From positions 40,719 to 104,718 of the forward strand of contig CALUJN010000079.1 in the NCBI GenBank assembly GCA_944320985.1: a stretch of 64,000 nucleotides of DNA, given 5' to 3'. Positions 1 through 9,532 of this stretch are shown here, piece by piece (position 1 is the first letter of the stretch; each line of letters opens with the position of its first letter). The stretch comes from an uncultured Alistipes sp. (GTDB taxonomy: Bacteria; Bacteroidota; Bacteroidia; Bacteroidales; Rikenellaceae). Below the pieces are notes generated by a model, which was not told the origin of the DNA, made no database searches, and worked only from the letters and a program-made list of their open reading frames with translations. Position numbers and translations under genes: made by a program.

Positions 1-1074
1 GGAGATCGGTTCGAGGCCGCCGGAAAGCACGTAATCGATGCGCAGCGTATTGAAAAAGCCGCGGAACGTATGCGAATAGCCCGAGCCACAGGTCCGGAAA
101 GCATCGCGAAGCCCGCGGGCCATCGTTCGATAGACGTACGAGACAGGCGTATCGTTGAAGTCGCCGCAGACGATGCGCCGCGTAGGGGTGGCGTCGATCA
201 CCCGGGCGATGCTGTCGACCTGGGCGGCCCGCAGCACGCTGTTTTCACGCAGTCGTTCGACAATGCTGCGGATCTTCGTCTCGCGGGCCGTATCCGACAG
301 GAAACGGTGTTCGGTGATGTAGTCGTTATCGGCGGCATTGATGGCCGTCGAGCGCAGGTGGTTGTTGAAAACCCGCACCGTATCGTCGCCCACCATCAGA
401 TCGACCCACACAGCCGAGGAGCGTGTCAGTACCGTTCCCGAGCGCAGAATCCGGAATTTGCTCAACACGGCCAGCGGCGCCTCATAGACCGAATCGGGAG
501 CCGCCGTACGTCCGAATCCCGCACTTTCGTAGCGCTCCTCGAGCAGCGAGAACTCCTCGGAACGGGCCGCCAGACGGGCGTTGAACTCCTGCAGGCAGAT
601 GATGTCGGGATCCTGCTCATCGATCAGCCGCAGGACATCCTCGACGCTGCTGTGGCCGTTCTCGCCGTAGAAACTGCGCACATTATAGGTCATCACCTTG
701 AAGGCTCCGCGGTCAGGGCTCTGTGCTTCGTCATAGGCCCGGCGGATTTCGGGGCGCCAGAAGAGCGAGACCTTGAAACATCCGATTACAACGATGAAGA
801 TCATCACCCCGGCACGCAACCATCTCCAGCGGATGATCCAATAGAGCATCAGCAGAAACCCGGCCACATAGGTGATCGGCGCAGCGAGCCCCAGCACGGG
901 AAAAAACCACACGCGGGAGGGGTTGACATAGGGAACGAGATAGGTCAGCAGCAACGTGACGGCGACCAGCAGCGTCAACAGCGTCAACACGCCGTCGAGC
1001 AGCCACATTACCCAACTGCGCCGGCGTTTGCCCGCGGGCCGCTCCCCGTATTCGCTATAGTAGTCGGAAGCCAT
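1..1074 (-). CDS. Endonuclease/exonuclease/phosphatase (EEP) family membrane protein, 3' end outside window
   Basis: The protein starts at ATG 1074 and runs off the left edge, so its C-terminus is missing. The N-terminal ~120 residues carry a basic stretch and three or so hydrophobic segments. A soluble EEP domain follows, with the family signatures KVMTYNVRSF, CLQEF and GDFND, which supply the metal and phosphoryl-transfer residues. Bacteroidales proteins of this kind are membrane-anchored with the EEP domain outside or in the periplasm; the true substrate (nucleic acid, phospholipid or sugar phosphate) cannot be read from sequence. It begins only 3 bp after the rhomboid stop codon, so the two are very likely co-transcribed. 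Confidence 0.85.
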   Translation of the reverse strand, partial: MASDYYSEYGERPAGKRRRSWVMWLLDGVLTLLTLLVAVTLLLTYLVPYVNPSRVWFFPVLGLAAPITYVAGFLLMLYWIIRWRWLRAGVMIFIVVIGCFKVSLFWRPEIRRAYDEAQSPDRGAFKVMTYNVRSFYGENGHSSVEDVLRLIDEQDPDIICLQEFNARLAARSEEFSLLEERYESAGFGRTAAPDSVYEAPLAVLSKFRILRSGTVLTRSSAVWVDLMVGDDTVRVFNNHLRSTAINAADNDYITEHRFLSDTARETKIRSIVERLRENSVLRAAQVDSIARVIDATPTRRIVCGDFNDTPVSYVYRTMARGLRDAFRTCGSGYSHTFRGFFNTLRIDYVLSGGLEPIS

Positions 1075-1077
1075 CGC

Positions 1078-1692
1078 CTAAAAACGGATCATGCCGCGGC
1101 GTTTCCACCACTGCAGCAGCAGATATCCCCAGAGCATGCCGCCGACGTGGGCGAAATGGGCGACGTTGCCCACACCGCGCCATCCGAGGAAGAGTTCGAT
1201 GACAGCATAGATGATGACGAACCATTTGGCCTTCATCGGAATGGGAGGAATCAGCAGCATGATCGTGGCATTGGGATACATCACGCCGAAGGCCAGCAAC
1301 AGTCCCATTATGGCTCCGGAGGCTCCGACCAGGGCCATGGGCTGCCCCATGCCCCAGGCTATGGCAGACTGAATCAAGGCGGCACCCACCCCGCAGGCCA
1401 TGTAGTAGATCAGAAAGCGCCGCGAGCCCAGATCGTATTCCAACGTGCGTCCGAACATCCACAGGGCGAACATGTTGAAGAAGATATGCTCGAAATTGGC
1501 ATGCAGGAACATGTAGGTGACGAACTGGTAGGTGTGGAACTCGTAGCCCAACATCCGGGGTCCGATCTGAAGGGCACCGAAATGGTTCAGGAAGCGGTAA
1601 GCCTCGGGAATCAGAGCCATCGCCAGATAGACGAGCAGATTAATGATTATCAGATTCTTGACAACCGGAGGCGTCTGAAAATAACGATTCAT
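1078..1692 (-). CDS. Rhomboid family intramembrane serine protease
   Basis: The protein has 204 residues and about six membrane segments, the size of a minimal bacterial rhomboid. The catalytic serine is in GASG (Ser125) and the partner histidine in the AHVGG motif of the last segment (His182). The HxxxxHxxxN block around residues 64-73 of transmembrane segment 2 is also present. It would cut other membrane proteins inside the bilayer; the substrate is unknown. It lies 41 bp downstream of mutL and 3 bp upstream of the EEP gene, in the same direction. Confidence 0.92.
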   Translation of the reverse strand: MNRYFQTPPVVKNLIIINLLVYLAMALIPEAYRFLNHFGALQIGPRMLGYEFHTYQFVTYMFLHANFEHIFFNMFALWMFGRTLEYDLGSRRFLIYYMACGVGAALIQSAIAWGMGQPMALVGASGAIMGLLLAFGVMYPNATIMLLIPPIPMKAKWFVIIYAVIELFLGWRGVGNVAHFAHVGGMLWGYLLLQWWKRRGMIRF

Positions 1693-1733
1693 GCAGATTC
1701 AAATTTTTACAAAAGTAACTTTTTTCTGCCGGA

Positions 1734-3755
1734 TTATCCCAACCGGGACCTTAAATCTTCCGGAGTGATCTCGGCAAGGATGGTTTTGCCCGAAGGCGAG
1801 AAACTCACGTGTCCGGTTTCGGCCAGTCGTTCGAGCAACGCCGCGGCCTCCTCGCGGGAAAGGTTCCGCACGGGACACCGCGATCCCGAGAGCGCCATCA
1901 CCGCAGCGATCTTCTCGCGCCGCACGTCGGCCAGCGACACGGGGGTTGTAAAGGCCTGCAGCAGATCGAACAACAGTTGATCCACCGAGTCGGCGGGCAA
2001 ATCGGCCGGCGTACCCTTCACCTCCACGGCTCCGGCACCGCAAAACTCGATATCGAAACCCAGGGCAGCGAACTCCACGGCATTCTCCTCCAGGAGGTTG
2101 TACTCGTCCTGCGAGAGGATCAGCCGCTCGGGGAAGAGCAGCTGCTGGCTCACGGCCGACCCGTGTCCCAATATCCGCAGATACTCTTCGTAAAGGATCC
2201 GCTCCCGGGCCCGGCGTACATCAACCACGACGAAACGTCCACCCAGAAGCGCCGCCACGTAACCGCCCGGCAACGGCAACGAATCGCTGAACTTCAACTG
2301 TCCGGGCATGTCAAGTTGCTGTTGTTCGGGCTCCACGGACGAAGGAATGAACTCCAGCGAGCTGTCGTCAAAGGTCTCCGCACCGTTCTGCGAAGCCACG
2401 ATCTCAAACTCTTCGCCCGAAGAGAGATCCCCTGCCAGGTCACTGCCCGACGCGAAATCCTCGAACTCGTCGGATTGGGACGAAGCCAGGGTTCCGGGAC
2501 GCAGAAACGACGCTCCCCGGCTGCCTCGACTCGGGGCTCCGGAGGATCCGGACGACACGCTCCCCACAGCATCCGCATCGCTGTAGGGCACATCAAACCC
2601 CGTAAAATCGACCGTCGGTTCCGGAGCCGACGGATCAATGTACTCCTCACGGAACGGGTTGTAGTCCCGGTTCGACATGGCGGCCGGTTCGGTATAAACC
2701 GCCCCCTTCTGCAACACGGGAATCTCCATGGTGCCCTCGCGGTCAAAATCCATCAGCGGAACGGCTCCCGTTTTGGCCAAGGTCTCACGCACGGCAGCAT
2801 GAACGATCTGCCACACGGCATCCTCATCCGCAAAACGCACCTCGGTTTTCTGGGGATGCACGTTCACGTCGATGCGCGCGGGATCAATCGTCAGATAGAG
2901 GAAATAAGAGGGTTGGCAGTTCTCCGGAATGAGTTTCTCGTACGCCTTCAAAATAGCGCTCGTCAGATAGGTGCTCTTGAAAAAGCGGCCGTTGACAAAG
3001 AGATACTGTTCCGTATTGCGTTTCTTGGCGGCGGCAGGACGTCCGATGAATCCCTCGAGTCGGGCGATTGTCGTGTCGGCCTCGACATCCAGCAGATTCT
3101 GCTTGATGTGGCGTCCCACCACATCGACAATTCGCCCGGCCAGCGAAGTCGGTTGCAGGTTGTAAAGCGGGGCATCGTTGGCATAGAGTTCGAAGCTCAC
3201 CTGCGGATAGCAGAGCGCAATACGCTGGAATTCGCTTCGGATCTGCGACGCCGACGTGGTACTCTTTTCCAGGAAGCGGCGACGGGCCGGGACATTGTAG
3301 AAAAGATTGCGCACGAAAAACTGCGTCCCCACGGGACACATCACCGGCGTCTGCGCAACAAACTGCCCGCCGTTGATCTCGGTCTGCGTACCCATCTCGT
3401 CGCCCTCCTGACGCGTACGGAGTTCGACCTGGGCCACCGCAGCAATCGATGCCAGAGCCTCACCCCGGAAGCCGAAGGTATGCAGATCGTAAATATCCTC
3501 CACGGCACCGATCTTGCTCGTGGCGTGCCGGTCGAAGGCCAAGCGGGCATCGATGGGCGACATGCCGCATCCGTCGTCGACAATCTGTATGAGCTCCTTG
3601 CCTCCGTCGCGGAAGTTGACCTTCACGGACCGGGCCCCCGCATCGAGCGAGTTCTCCATCATCTCCTTCACCACCGAAGCCGGCCGGTTGACCACCTCGC
3701 CCGCCGCAATCTGATTGGCGACGACTTCGGGCAACAATCTGATTCTGTCTGCCAC
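1734..3755 (-). CDS. mutL: DNA mismatch repair protein MutL
   Basis: This 673-residue protein links MutS recognition to downstream repair. The N-terminal GHKL ATPase is complete: KEMMENSLDAG near residues 30-40, VDDGCGM near 60 and GFRGEALASI near 100. A long acidic and serine-rich linker (about 345-470) leads to the C-terminal dimerisation domain. There the usual endonuclease motif DQHA(x)2E(x)4E appears as DVRRARERILYE starting at Asp512, and the CPHGRP-like metal site near the C-terminus is replaced by FSPSGKT. The start is a GTG (3753-3755) directly abutting the stop of the upstream gene, with an AGGAG-type site in that gene's end. Confidence 0.95.
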   Translation of the reverse strand: MADRIRLLPEVVANQIAAGEVVNRPASVVKEMMENSLDAGARSVKVNFRDGGKELIQIVDDGCGMSPIDARLAFDRHATSKIGAVEDIYDLHTFGFRGEALASIAAVAQVELRTRQEGDEMGTQTEINGGQFVAQTPVMCPVGTQFFVRNLFYNVPARRRFLEKSTTSASQIRSEFQRIALCYPQVSFELYANDAPLYNLQPTSLAGRIVDVVGRHIKQNLLDVEADTTIARLEGFIGRPAAAKKRNTEQYLFVNGRFFKSTYLTSAILKAYEKLIPENCQPSYFLYLTIDPARIDVNVHPQKTEVRFADEDAVWQIVHAAVRETLAKTGAVPLMDFDREGTMEIPVLQKGAVYTEPAAMSNRDYNPFREEYIDPSAPEPTVDFTGFDVPYSDADAVGSVSSGSSGAPSRGSRGASFLRPGTLASSQSDEFEDFASGSDLAGDLSSGEEFEIVASQNGAETFDDSSLEFIPSSVEPEQQQLDMPGQLKFSDSLPLPGGYVAALLGGRFVVVDVRRARERILYEEYLRILGHGSAVSQQLLFPERLILSQDEYNLLEENAVEFAALGFDIEFCGAGAVEVKGTPADLPADSVDQLLFDLLQAFTTPVSLADVRREKIAAVMALSGSRCPVRNLSREEAAALLERLAETGHVSFSPSGKTILAEITPEDLRSRLG

Positions 3756-4166
3756 CTACTCCTCCTGGTAATCATTCGGGACCACAACGATCGGAGCATA
3801 GGGATTGAACTCCCCTTCGGCCTGCGCCGCCGGGACCGGCCGCTGCACGGGCTGCCGCAACTGCAGCACCCAGTTGGCCAGCCGCGGATAGAGCAGATAG
3901 ATGAAGAGCATCATCAGAACCGCCGCTCCGGCGATCTTGAACACCCGCATCCGTCCCCGTTCCTCCGTTCCGGCACGTCGGGCCGCCCGCGCATCGCGCT
4001 GAGTGCGGATATATTGTCCGGGGACGTATTCGCGCCCGGCATCCTCGGCACGTTCACCGCGCAGCTCCGCACGGCGCTGTTCCCGAGCCTCCTTTTCGGG
4101 GTCGTAATAGCGCGGAATATAGTTGAACTTGTTCGCGTGTCTCTTGAACGGGGTAAAGCCTAACAT
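3756..4166 (-). CDS. Small single-pass membrane protein upstream of mutL
   Basis: This is a 136-residue protein of unknown function. Its N-terminus contains FNYIPRYYDPEKE followed by a strongly charged Arg/Glu/Ala-rich stretch (about 24-75). One hydrophobic segment lies near residues 76-95, with a Pro-rich tail after it. Its stop codon abuts the mutL start, so translation is probably coupled. I recall similar small proteins beside mutL in other Bacteroidetes, but I cannot confirm that here and assign no function. Confidence 0.8.
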   Translation of the reverse strand: MLGFTPFKRHANKFNYIPRYYDPEKEAREQRRAELRGERAEDAGREYVPGQYIRTQRDARAARRAGTEERGRMRVFKIAGAAVLMMLFIYLLYPRLANWVLQLRQPVQRPVPAAQAEGEFNPYAPIVVVPNDYQEE

Positions 4167-4184
4167 GGTCGTTCTCTTTTTCGG

Positions 4185-4192
4185 TAAAGATA
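4185..4192 (-). promoter_or_regulatory. Possible -7 element for the small membrane protein/mutL unit
   Basis: On the minus strand the sequence reads TATCTTTA, one base off the Bacteroidetes -7 consensus TAnnTTTG, about 20 bp before the start codon. I see no convincing -33 TTTG at the right distance, so this is weak. Confidence 0.3.
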
Positions 4193-4296
4193 CGAATATT
4201 TTTGCAATTTATTGCATGGTTTCACGCATTTCGGCCGCGGACAACCGATTCGCGCAGGTGTTGCTCCGGGTTTCTGCGCCCCCATCATGCGAAAGC

Positions 4297-4312
4297 CCCT
4301 CCCGAAGGAGGG
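4297..4312 (-). terminator. Hairpin downstream of dnaJ
   Basis: A perfect 6-bp stem (CCCTCC/GGAGGG) closes a UUCG tetraloop on the minus strand, 15 bp after the dnaJ stop codon. The following T-tract is poor (GGCTTTCG), so it may be an incomplete terminator or a 3'-end stabilising hairpin. Confidence 0.5.
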
Positions 4313-4327
4313 ATTTTCGTGGCATGG

Positions 4328-5494
4328 CTACCGGAAGAAGCTCTTCATGCGTTCGAAGATATTCTGATTCTTGGTCGATTCGGCCCGCTGGAACGACGGC
4401 TGCGCCGCCAACTGCTCGACCAGCCGTTTCTCCTCGGAGGTCAGCTTCGAGGGGATCGTGATGTCGACAACGATCAACTCATCGCCACGGCCGTAGCCGT
4501 TCACCTCGGGAAGCCCCTTGCCGCCCAGCCGCAACACCTTGCCGGCATGCGTTCCCGGCGCGATCTTGATCTTGGCCCGTCCGTCGACCGTCGGAACCTC
4601 CACCGTACCGCCCAGCAGCGCCGTCGTCACCGTGATGTTCAGGTTATGGATCAGGTCGTTTCCGTCACGGATCAGGTCGGGATTGGGCTCCTCCTCGATG
4701 ACAACCTGCAGGTCGCCGTTCACGCCGCCCTGCCGGGCCGCATTTCCCTTGCCCGTAACCGTGAGGACCATTCCTTCGCCTACGCCGGCCGGGATCTGGA
4801 TCTCGACGACCTCCTGTCCGCGCAACGTCCCTTCGCCCTTGCACTTGTCGCAGGGCGAGGTGATCACCTTGCCCGTTCCGCCGCACGTCGGGCAGACGCA
4901 CTGCGTCTGCATCCTCCCGAAGAAGGTATTCTCCACGCGGGTGACATATCCCGTTCCGTTGCAGGTCGAGCAGGTCGAGTAGGCATTGGCATCCCGGGCA
5001 CCCGTTCCGCCGCACTTGTCGCAGGCTACGGTCTTGTTGATCTTGAGTTTCTTCGTCACGCCCGAGGCGATCTCGGCCAGGGTCAGCCGGACCCGAACGC
5101 GAATATCCGAACCGCGGTTGACGCGCCGTCCGCCGCCCGTTGACGAGCGGAACCCGCCGCCGAAATGGCCTCCGAAGATGTCACCGAACTGCGAGAAGAT
5201 ATCCTCCATGGAGAATCCTCCGCCGCCGAAACCGCCGAAACCGCCGGCTCCGCCACCCGCCGCACCGCTCATTCCGGCATGTCCGAACTGGTCGTAACGG
5301 GCCCGTTTGTCGGGATTCGACAGCACGTCATAGGCTTCGGCCGCCTCCTTGAACTTCTCCTCGGCCTCCTTGTCCCCGGGGTTCTTGTCCGGGTGGTATT
5401 TGATGGCCGCCTTGCGGTAGGCCTTCTTTATCTCGTCGGCGTTGGCATTGCGCTCGACGCCGAGCACCTCGTAATAATCTCTTTTCTCTGCCAT
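4328..5494 (-). CDS. dnaJ: Chaperone protein DnaJ (Hsp40)
   Basis: This is a type I DnaJ of 388 residues, the normal length. It has an N-terminal J domain with HPD at 34-36, which stimulates DnaK ATPase activity, and a long Gly/Phe-rich linker (about 75-120). A zinc domain follows with four CxxCxGxG repeats ([32 protein letters not shown]), then the two C-terminal substrate-binding domains. It starts 4 bp after grpE, forming a grpE-dnaJ unit; dnaK is not in this window. No CIRCE-like operator was seen near the genes. Confidence 0.98.
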   Translation of the reverse strand: MAEKRDYYEVLGVERNANADEIKKAYRKAAIKYHPDKNPGDKEAEEKFKEAAEAYDVLSNPDKRARYDQFGHAGMSGAAGGGAGGFGGFGGGGFSMEDIFSQFGDIFGGHFGGGFRSSTGGGRRVNRGSDIRVRVRLTLAEIASGVTKKLKINKTVACDKCGGTGARDANAYSTCSTCNGTGYVTRVENTFFGRMQTQCVCPTCGGTGKVITSPCDKCKGEGTLRGQEVVEIQIPAGVGEGMVLTVTGKGNAARQGGVNGDLQVVIEEEPNPDLIRDGNDLIHNLNITVTTALLGGTVEVPTVDGRAKIKIAPGTHAGKVLRLGGKGLPEVNGYGRGDELIVVDITIPSKLTSEEKRLVEQLAAQPSFQRAESTKNQNIFERMKSFFR

Positions 5495-5498
5495 GGCA

Positions 5499-6143
5499 TT
5501 ACTCTCCTACGACAACTTTGGCAAAGCGCAGCACCTTGTCGCCCAGCATATAACCCGTCTGCACGATATCGATGACCTTGCCCTTCATCTCTTCGCCGGC
5601 CGCGAATATGGCCACCGCCTCCTCCACGTCGGCATCAAACTCCTTCTCCTTGAGCTCCATCTCCGTAACCCCCTTCTGGCGCAGCGCCTCGGTGAACTTC
5701 TGCGAGATGAGCCGCACACCCTGTCGCAGCGCCTCCACGTCGTCGCTCTTCTCCATGGCTCCCATGGCGCGCTGCACGTCGTCACGAACCGGAAGCATGG
5801 CCAGCAGCACGTCGCGGCCGCCCGTCTGGACAAGATCCATCTTCTCCTTGAGCGTGCGTTTGCGGTAGTTGTCGAACTCGGCCTGCAGACGCAGGAACTT
5901 ATCCTTCCATTCGGCCACCGCAGCCTCCACGGCCTGAGCCGTCTGCTCCGAAAGAGCACCCTCTTCAAGGGCGCCGTCGTCGACGGGACCCTCGGTCTCA
6001 TTTTCTGCCATTTTGGCAGTCGCCGATGCGGCATCATCTGCCATCTTGGCATCCGCAGCCTCTTCACGCGAAGGATTTCCGTCGCCGGAGTCGACCGTCT
6101 TACGGTCCTTAACCTCCTCGTTATAAGCCTTTTTCTCTTTCAT
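5499..6143 (-). CDS. grpE: Nucleotide exchange factor GrpE
   Basis: GrpE drives ADP release from DnaK. The N-terminal ~75 residues are charged and low in complexity. They are followed by the long helix ([26 protein letters not shown]) and the beta domain ending in [16 protein letters not shown], both typical of the family. I chose the ATG at 6143 ([10 protein letters not shown]); an upstream in-frame ATG at 6191 would add 16 residues of unlike character. It follows the rsmI-like gene and precedes dnaJ by 4 bp. Confidence 0.96.
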   Translation of the reverse strand: MKEKKAYNEEVKDRKTVDSGDGNPSREEAADAKMADDAASATAKMAENETEGPVDDGALEEGALSEQTAQAVEAAVAEWKDKFLRLQAEFDNYRKRTLKEKMDLVQTGGRDVLLAMLPVRDDVQRAMGAMEKSDDVEALRQGVRLISQKFTEALRQKGVTEMELKEKEFDADVEEAVAIFAAGEEMKGKVIDIVQTGYMLGDKVLRFAKVVVGE

Positions 6144-6197
6144 ATCTGGTATATTTTTCAGTTTCCGAAGAATCTTTCGCACAAATTGCATACCATG

Positions 6198-6911
6198 CTA
6201 TCCGATGATGAAAATAGCCGGGCGTTTGTTCAGTTCGGGTCGCGGGCTCCGGCGCCACTCCCCCACCGTACGGGTTGCGATGTTCTCCCCGGGCGCCGTC
6301 AGATCCACGGCAACGGTCAATCGCGTCTCGGGCGCCAGCGTCTGCAAGAGCTGTTCGACGAGCTTTCCGTTGCGGTACGGCGCCTCGATAAAGAGTTGCG
6401 ACTGCCCCTCGCTGCGGGCTCTCCGCTCGAAAAAACGGATCGCCCGGCTCCGTTCGGGCTCCTTGACGGGCAGGTAGCCGTTGAAGGCGAACGACTGTCC
6501 GTTGAGTCCCGACGCCATCATGGCGAGAATGATCGACGAAGGGCCCACGAGCGGCACCACGCGGATGCCCCGCCTGTGGCAGGCCTCGACGACCAACGCC
6601 CCGGGATCGGCCACCCCCGGCACACCGGCTTCGGAAATCACCCCGGCCGAACGCCCCGCAACGACCGGCGCCACGAGCTCCTCGACCTCGCGCCCCGCCA
6701 CCGTATGTTCGTTCAGCTCGCGGAATTCCAACTCCTCGATGGGGCGTGCCACCCCGGCCCGCGAGAGGAAACGCCGGGCCGAACGGGTGTTTTCGACGAT
6801 GAAATAGTCCAGAGCGTCCATCACCGCACGGTTGGCGGCGGGCAGGACCTCCCAGGGTGCCGTTTCGTCCGAGATCGGACACGGGATCAGATAAAGGGTT
6901 CCGGCATTCAT
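6198..6911 (-). CDS. RsmI-like SAM-dependent methyltransferase (tetrapyrrole methylase fold)
   Basis: This 237-residue protein has the tetrapyrrole methylase fold used by RsmI, which 2'-O-methylates C1402 of 16S rRNA. Visible motifs are the N-terminal LYLIPCPIS strand, VISEAGVPGVADPG (SAM site), VPLVGPSSIILAMMASG and FNGYLPVK. It lacks the C-terminal extension of classical RsmI and belongs to the shorter group common in Bacteroidetes, so the exact rRNA target is inferred. It lies 17 bp after murF-alr and 54 bp before the chosen grpE start. Confidence 0.85.
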   Translation of the reverse strand: MNAGTLYLIPCPISDETAPWEVLPAANRAVMDALDYFIVENTRSARRFLSRAGVARPIEELEFRELNEHTVAGREVEELVAPVVAGRSAGVISEAGVPGVADPGALVVEACHRRGIRVVPLVGPSSIILAMMASGLNGQSFAFNGYLPVKEPERSRAIRFFERRARSEGQSQLFIEAPYRNGKLVEQLLQTLAPETRLTVAVDLTAPGENIATRTVGEWRRSPRPELNKRPAIFIIG

Positions 6912-6928
6912 GCGTTCCGAGAAAAAGG

Positions 6929-9298
6929 TTACTCCTTGAGGTAAATGCGTTTGACACGGTTCGAAACCGAAGTCATGATCTCATAGGGGATCGTATCCAG
7001 CACGCGGGCCATCGTTTCGAGGTCATTGCCCTCGGCAGCCGAGAAGACAACGGCCTCGTCGCCCTCCTCGACACCCGGAATGTCCGTGATGTCGATCATG
7101 CAGCTGTCCATGCAGACCCTCCCGACGATCGGAGCAGGCCGTCCGGCCACAAGCATCGACCAGCGGCCGCAACCGAGGTGGCGGTCCAGCCCGTCGGCAT
7201 AGCCGATGGGCATCGTCGCCGTAACGGTCGGACGCGTCAACCGCCCGGCCCGTCCGTAGCCGACCGCATCGCCGGCCTCGAGGTGTTTGATCTGCACGAT
7301 GCGGGTCTTCAGCGCCGAGACAGGGCGCAGCGACGGATTGTGCTGCCAGCCGAAGCCGTAGAGCCCCAGTCCGAGGCGGCACATGTCGAACTGCGCCTCG
7401 GGGAAGCGCTCGATGGCCGCCGAATTGGCCGTATGGCGGATCACGGGATAGGACAACGCCTCAACGAGCGCCGTACTCATGCGGTCGAAGCGTTCGATCT
7501 GCGCCCGGGTGTAGGTATCCTCCTCGGGCATGTCGGCACAGTTCAGATGCGAGAAGATCGTGGCAACCTTCACGGCCGGCAACTCTTTCAGCCGCTCGCA
7601 CAACGCCGCAATCTCCCCCTCCATGAATCCCAGCCGGTGCATCCCGGTATCGAGTTTCAGATGGATCGGATAGCGGATCTCACCGGCGTGGGTCACGGCA
7701 TCGGCGAAATCCTTCAGCGAATGGAAGCTGTAGATTTCGGGTTCGAGGCGGTTGGCAATCATCAGGTCGAAGCTGTCGGCATCGGCATTCAGCACCACGA
7801 TCGGCATCGTGATACCCCGTTCCCGGAGCAGGACCCCCTCGTCGGCAAAGGCCACGGCCAGGTAGTCGACCCCCTGATGCTGAAGCATCTGCGCCACCTC
7901 GAAATCCCCGGCTCCGTACGATCCGGCCTTGACCATGGCGACGAGTTTCGTGCGGAAATCCAGTTTCGAACGGAAATAATTGAGGTTGTGAATCATGGCG
8001 TCGAGATCCACCTCAAGCACCGTCGTATGGCTCTTGCGCGAGAGGGCGTGGGCCAGCTTCTCGAAACGGAAATCCCGGGCGCCCTTGAGCAGGACGGCCC
8101 GTCCGGCCACAGCCCGGCGTCCGAGCCGCGCGATGCACTCGTCGGTCGACGGATAGAACTCCCGGGCGCAGTCGAAGAGCGCGGCGTAACGTTTCAGCTT
8201 CGGACCGATGCCGACGAGCGTATCCACCCCGGCCCGCGAGACCATGCCGGCCACCCGGCTGTAGAGTTCGTCGTCCGAGAGGCCGCTCTGGGCGATATCC
8301 GACAGTATGAGGGTCTTGCGGCGCGTCAGAGCCACGCTGTGCAGGTAGTCCAGAGCCAGGGCCAGCGAATTGAGATCGAGGTTGTAGGCGTCGTTGATCA
8401 GCACCGAGTCGTTGATCCCGTCCTTGACCTCGAGGCGCATGGCCACCTCCGGAGCCCCGGAAAACGACGGAGCCGGAAAGCCCATCGCCGTACAGAAGGC
8501 CTCGACAAGCTGCGCATTGCGCCGCGAGGCTTCGTTGCCGATCACCGTCTCGGGGACTTGCGGCGCCGCGGCCGCATCGTAGAGTTTGCGTTCGGCCAGG
8601 CGCGTGGCGATGAGATGTCCCAGCGGTTCGTAATAACTGTGGTAGATGATCGTGCGGGCCCGGTGAGCCAGCACCATCTTCTCGAGACACTTCTGCTCGA
8701 GATTGAGAAAGTTCTCCTGATGGGCGTCACCGATCGAGGTGAAGACCACCACATCGGGACGGATGATGCGCTCCAGACGCTCCATTTCACCGGGCTGCGA
8801 GATCCCCGCCTCGATCAGCGCCAGCTGTTCGTCCCCTTCGATCATCAATACCGACAGGGGTACGCCCAACTGCGAGTTGTAACTCTTGGGCGAGCGGTAG
8901 CACTTCATGCCGGCGGGCAGCTCCTCGGCGATCCACTCCTTGATGACGGTCTTTCCGTTCGAGCCGGTGATCCCGACGACCGTGCCCTTGAAATGGGCGC
9001 GATGGTATGCCGCCAGGCTCTGCAAGGCGGCGATGGCGCTCTTCACGACCACATAGCCGCTCCCGGGCAGCTCCTCGACCGGATGCTCGACCAGAAAGGC
9101 CCGCACCCCGCGGCCGTACATCTGTGCAATGAAATCGTGCGAGTCGTGATTGGCCCCGCACATGGCAACGAACATCGGATTGCATCCCAATTCGCACGTA
9201 AGCGACCGGCTGTCCGTAACGACAGCCTGCACCTCGTGATCCGAGCCCGAAAAACGGCCGCCGACAACGGCCGCGATCTGCGAAAGTTTGTAATTCAT
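6929..9298 (-). CDS. Bifunctional MurF ligase / alanine racemase
   Basis: This 789-residue fusion joins two steps of peptidoglycan precursor synthesis. The N-terminal half is MurF, the UDP-MurNAc-tripeptide:D-Ala-D-Ala ligase, with the ATP loop GSNGKT at 112-117. The C-terminal half (from about residue 425) is a PLP-dependent alanine racemase with the Schiff-base lysine in MVKAGSYG (Lys457) and the VCMDSCMIDIT block. Such fusions are known in Bacteroidetes. The start is ATG 9298 (MNYKLSQIAAVVGG); a longer reading frame upstream crosses the promoter and is not used. It is the first gene of a run to rsmI-like, grpE and dnaJ. Confidence 0.96.
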   Translation of the reverse strand: MNYKLSQIAAVVGGRFSGSDHEVQAVVTDSRSLTCELGCNPMFVAMCGANHDSHDFIAQMYGRGVRAFLVEHPVEELPGSGYVVVKSAIAALQSLAAYHRAHFKGTVVGITGSNGKTVIKEWIAEELPAGMKCYRSPKSYNSQLGVPLSVLMIEGDEQLALIEAGISQPGEMERLERIIRPDVVVFTSIGDAHQENFLNLEQKCLEKMVLAHRARTIIYHSYYEPLGHLIATRLAERKLYDAAAAPQVPETVIGNEASRRNAQLVEAFCTAMGFPAPSFSGAPEVAMRLEVKDGINDSVLINDAYNLDLNSLALALDYLHSVALTRRKTLILSDIAQSGLSDDELYSRVAGMVSRAGVDTLVGIGPKLKRYAALFDCAREFYPSTDECIARLGRRAVAGRAVLLKGARDFRFEKLAHALSRKSHTTVLEVDLDAMIHNLNYFRSKLDFRTKLVAMVKAGSYGAGDFEVAQMLQHQGVDYLAVAFADEGVLLRERGITMPIVVLNADADSFDLMIANRLEPEIYSFHSLKDFADAVTHAGEIRYPIHLKLDTGMHRLGFMEGEIAALCERLKELPAVKVATIFSHLNCADMPEEDTYTRAQIERFDRMSTALVEALSYPVIRHTANSAAIERFPEAQFDMCRLGLGLYGFGWQHNPSLRPVSALKTRIVQIKHLEAGDAVGYGRAGRLTRPTVTATMPIGYADGLDRHLGCGRWSMLVAGRPAPIVGRVCMDSCMIDITDIPGVEEGDEAVVFSAAEGNDLETMARVLDTIPYEIMTSVSNRVKRIYLKE

Positions 9299-9420
9299 GA
9301 CATACCGATTGTTAACGGCATCGGCCATTCCGGTGCTGTATGTCCGGATCCGGGAGCGGCGAGGCGTAGGGTCTCTCCGGCTGCGGGGATGCGGATTCGG
9401 GGCCCAAGGTCCCGAAGGTG

Positions 9421-9451
9421 CAAAGGTAGCCAAATTTGTCGGAAATACAAA
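9421..9451 (-). promoter_or_regulatory. Bacteroidetes-type promoter of murF-alr
   Basis: On the minus strand, TTTG (9448-9451), a 19-bp spacer and TACCTTTG (9421-9428) match the -33/-7 consensus exactly. Transcription would start near 9414, giving a leader of about 115 nt before murF-alr. It may serve the whole murF-alr/rsmI/grpE/dnaJ run. Confidence 0.8.
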
Positions 9452-9481
9452 GTCGCGGAGGGGCTTCTCCCCCTGCAACAA

Positions 9482-9513
9482 GACGGGCCGCGGAGAACTT
9501 TCCGCAGCCCGTC
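9482..9513 (-). terminator. Terminator after the organophosphate transporter
   Basis: A stem of GACGGGC/GCCCGTC extended by a further near-perfect 6 bp (one mismatch) lies 20 bp after the stop of the MFS gene. The T-tract (TTGTTG) is weak. It separates the phosphodiester locus from the murF-alr promoter. Confidence 0.6.
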
Positions 9514-9532
9514 CGCAGGGTCATTGTCCGGT

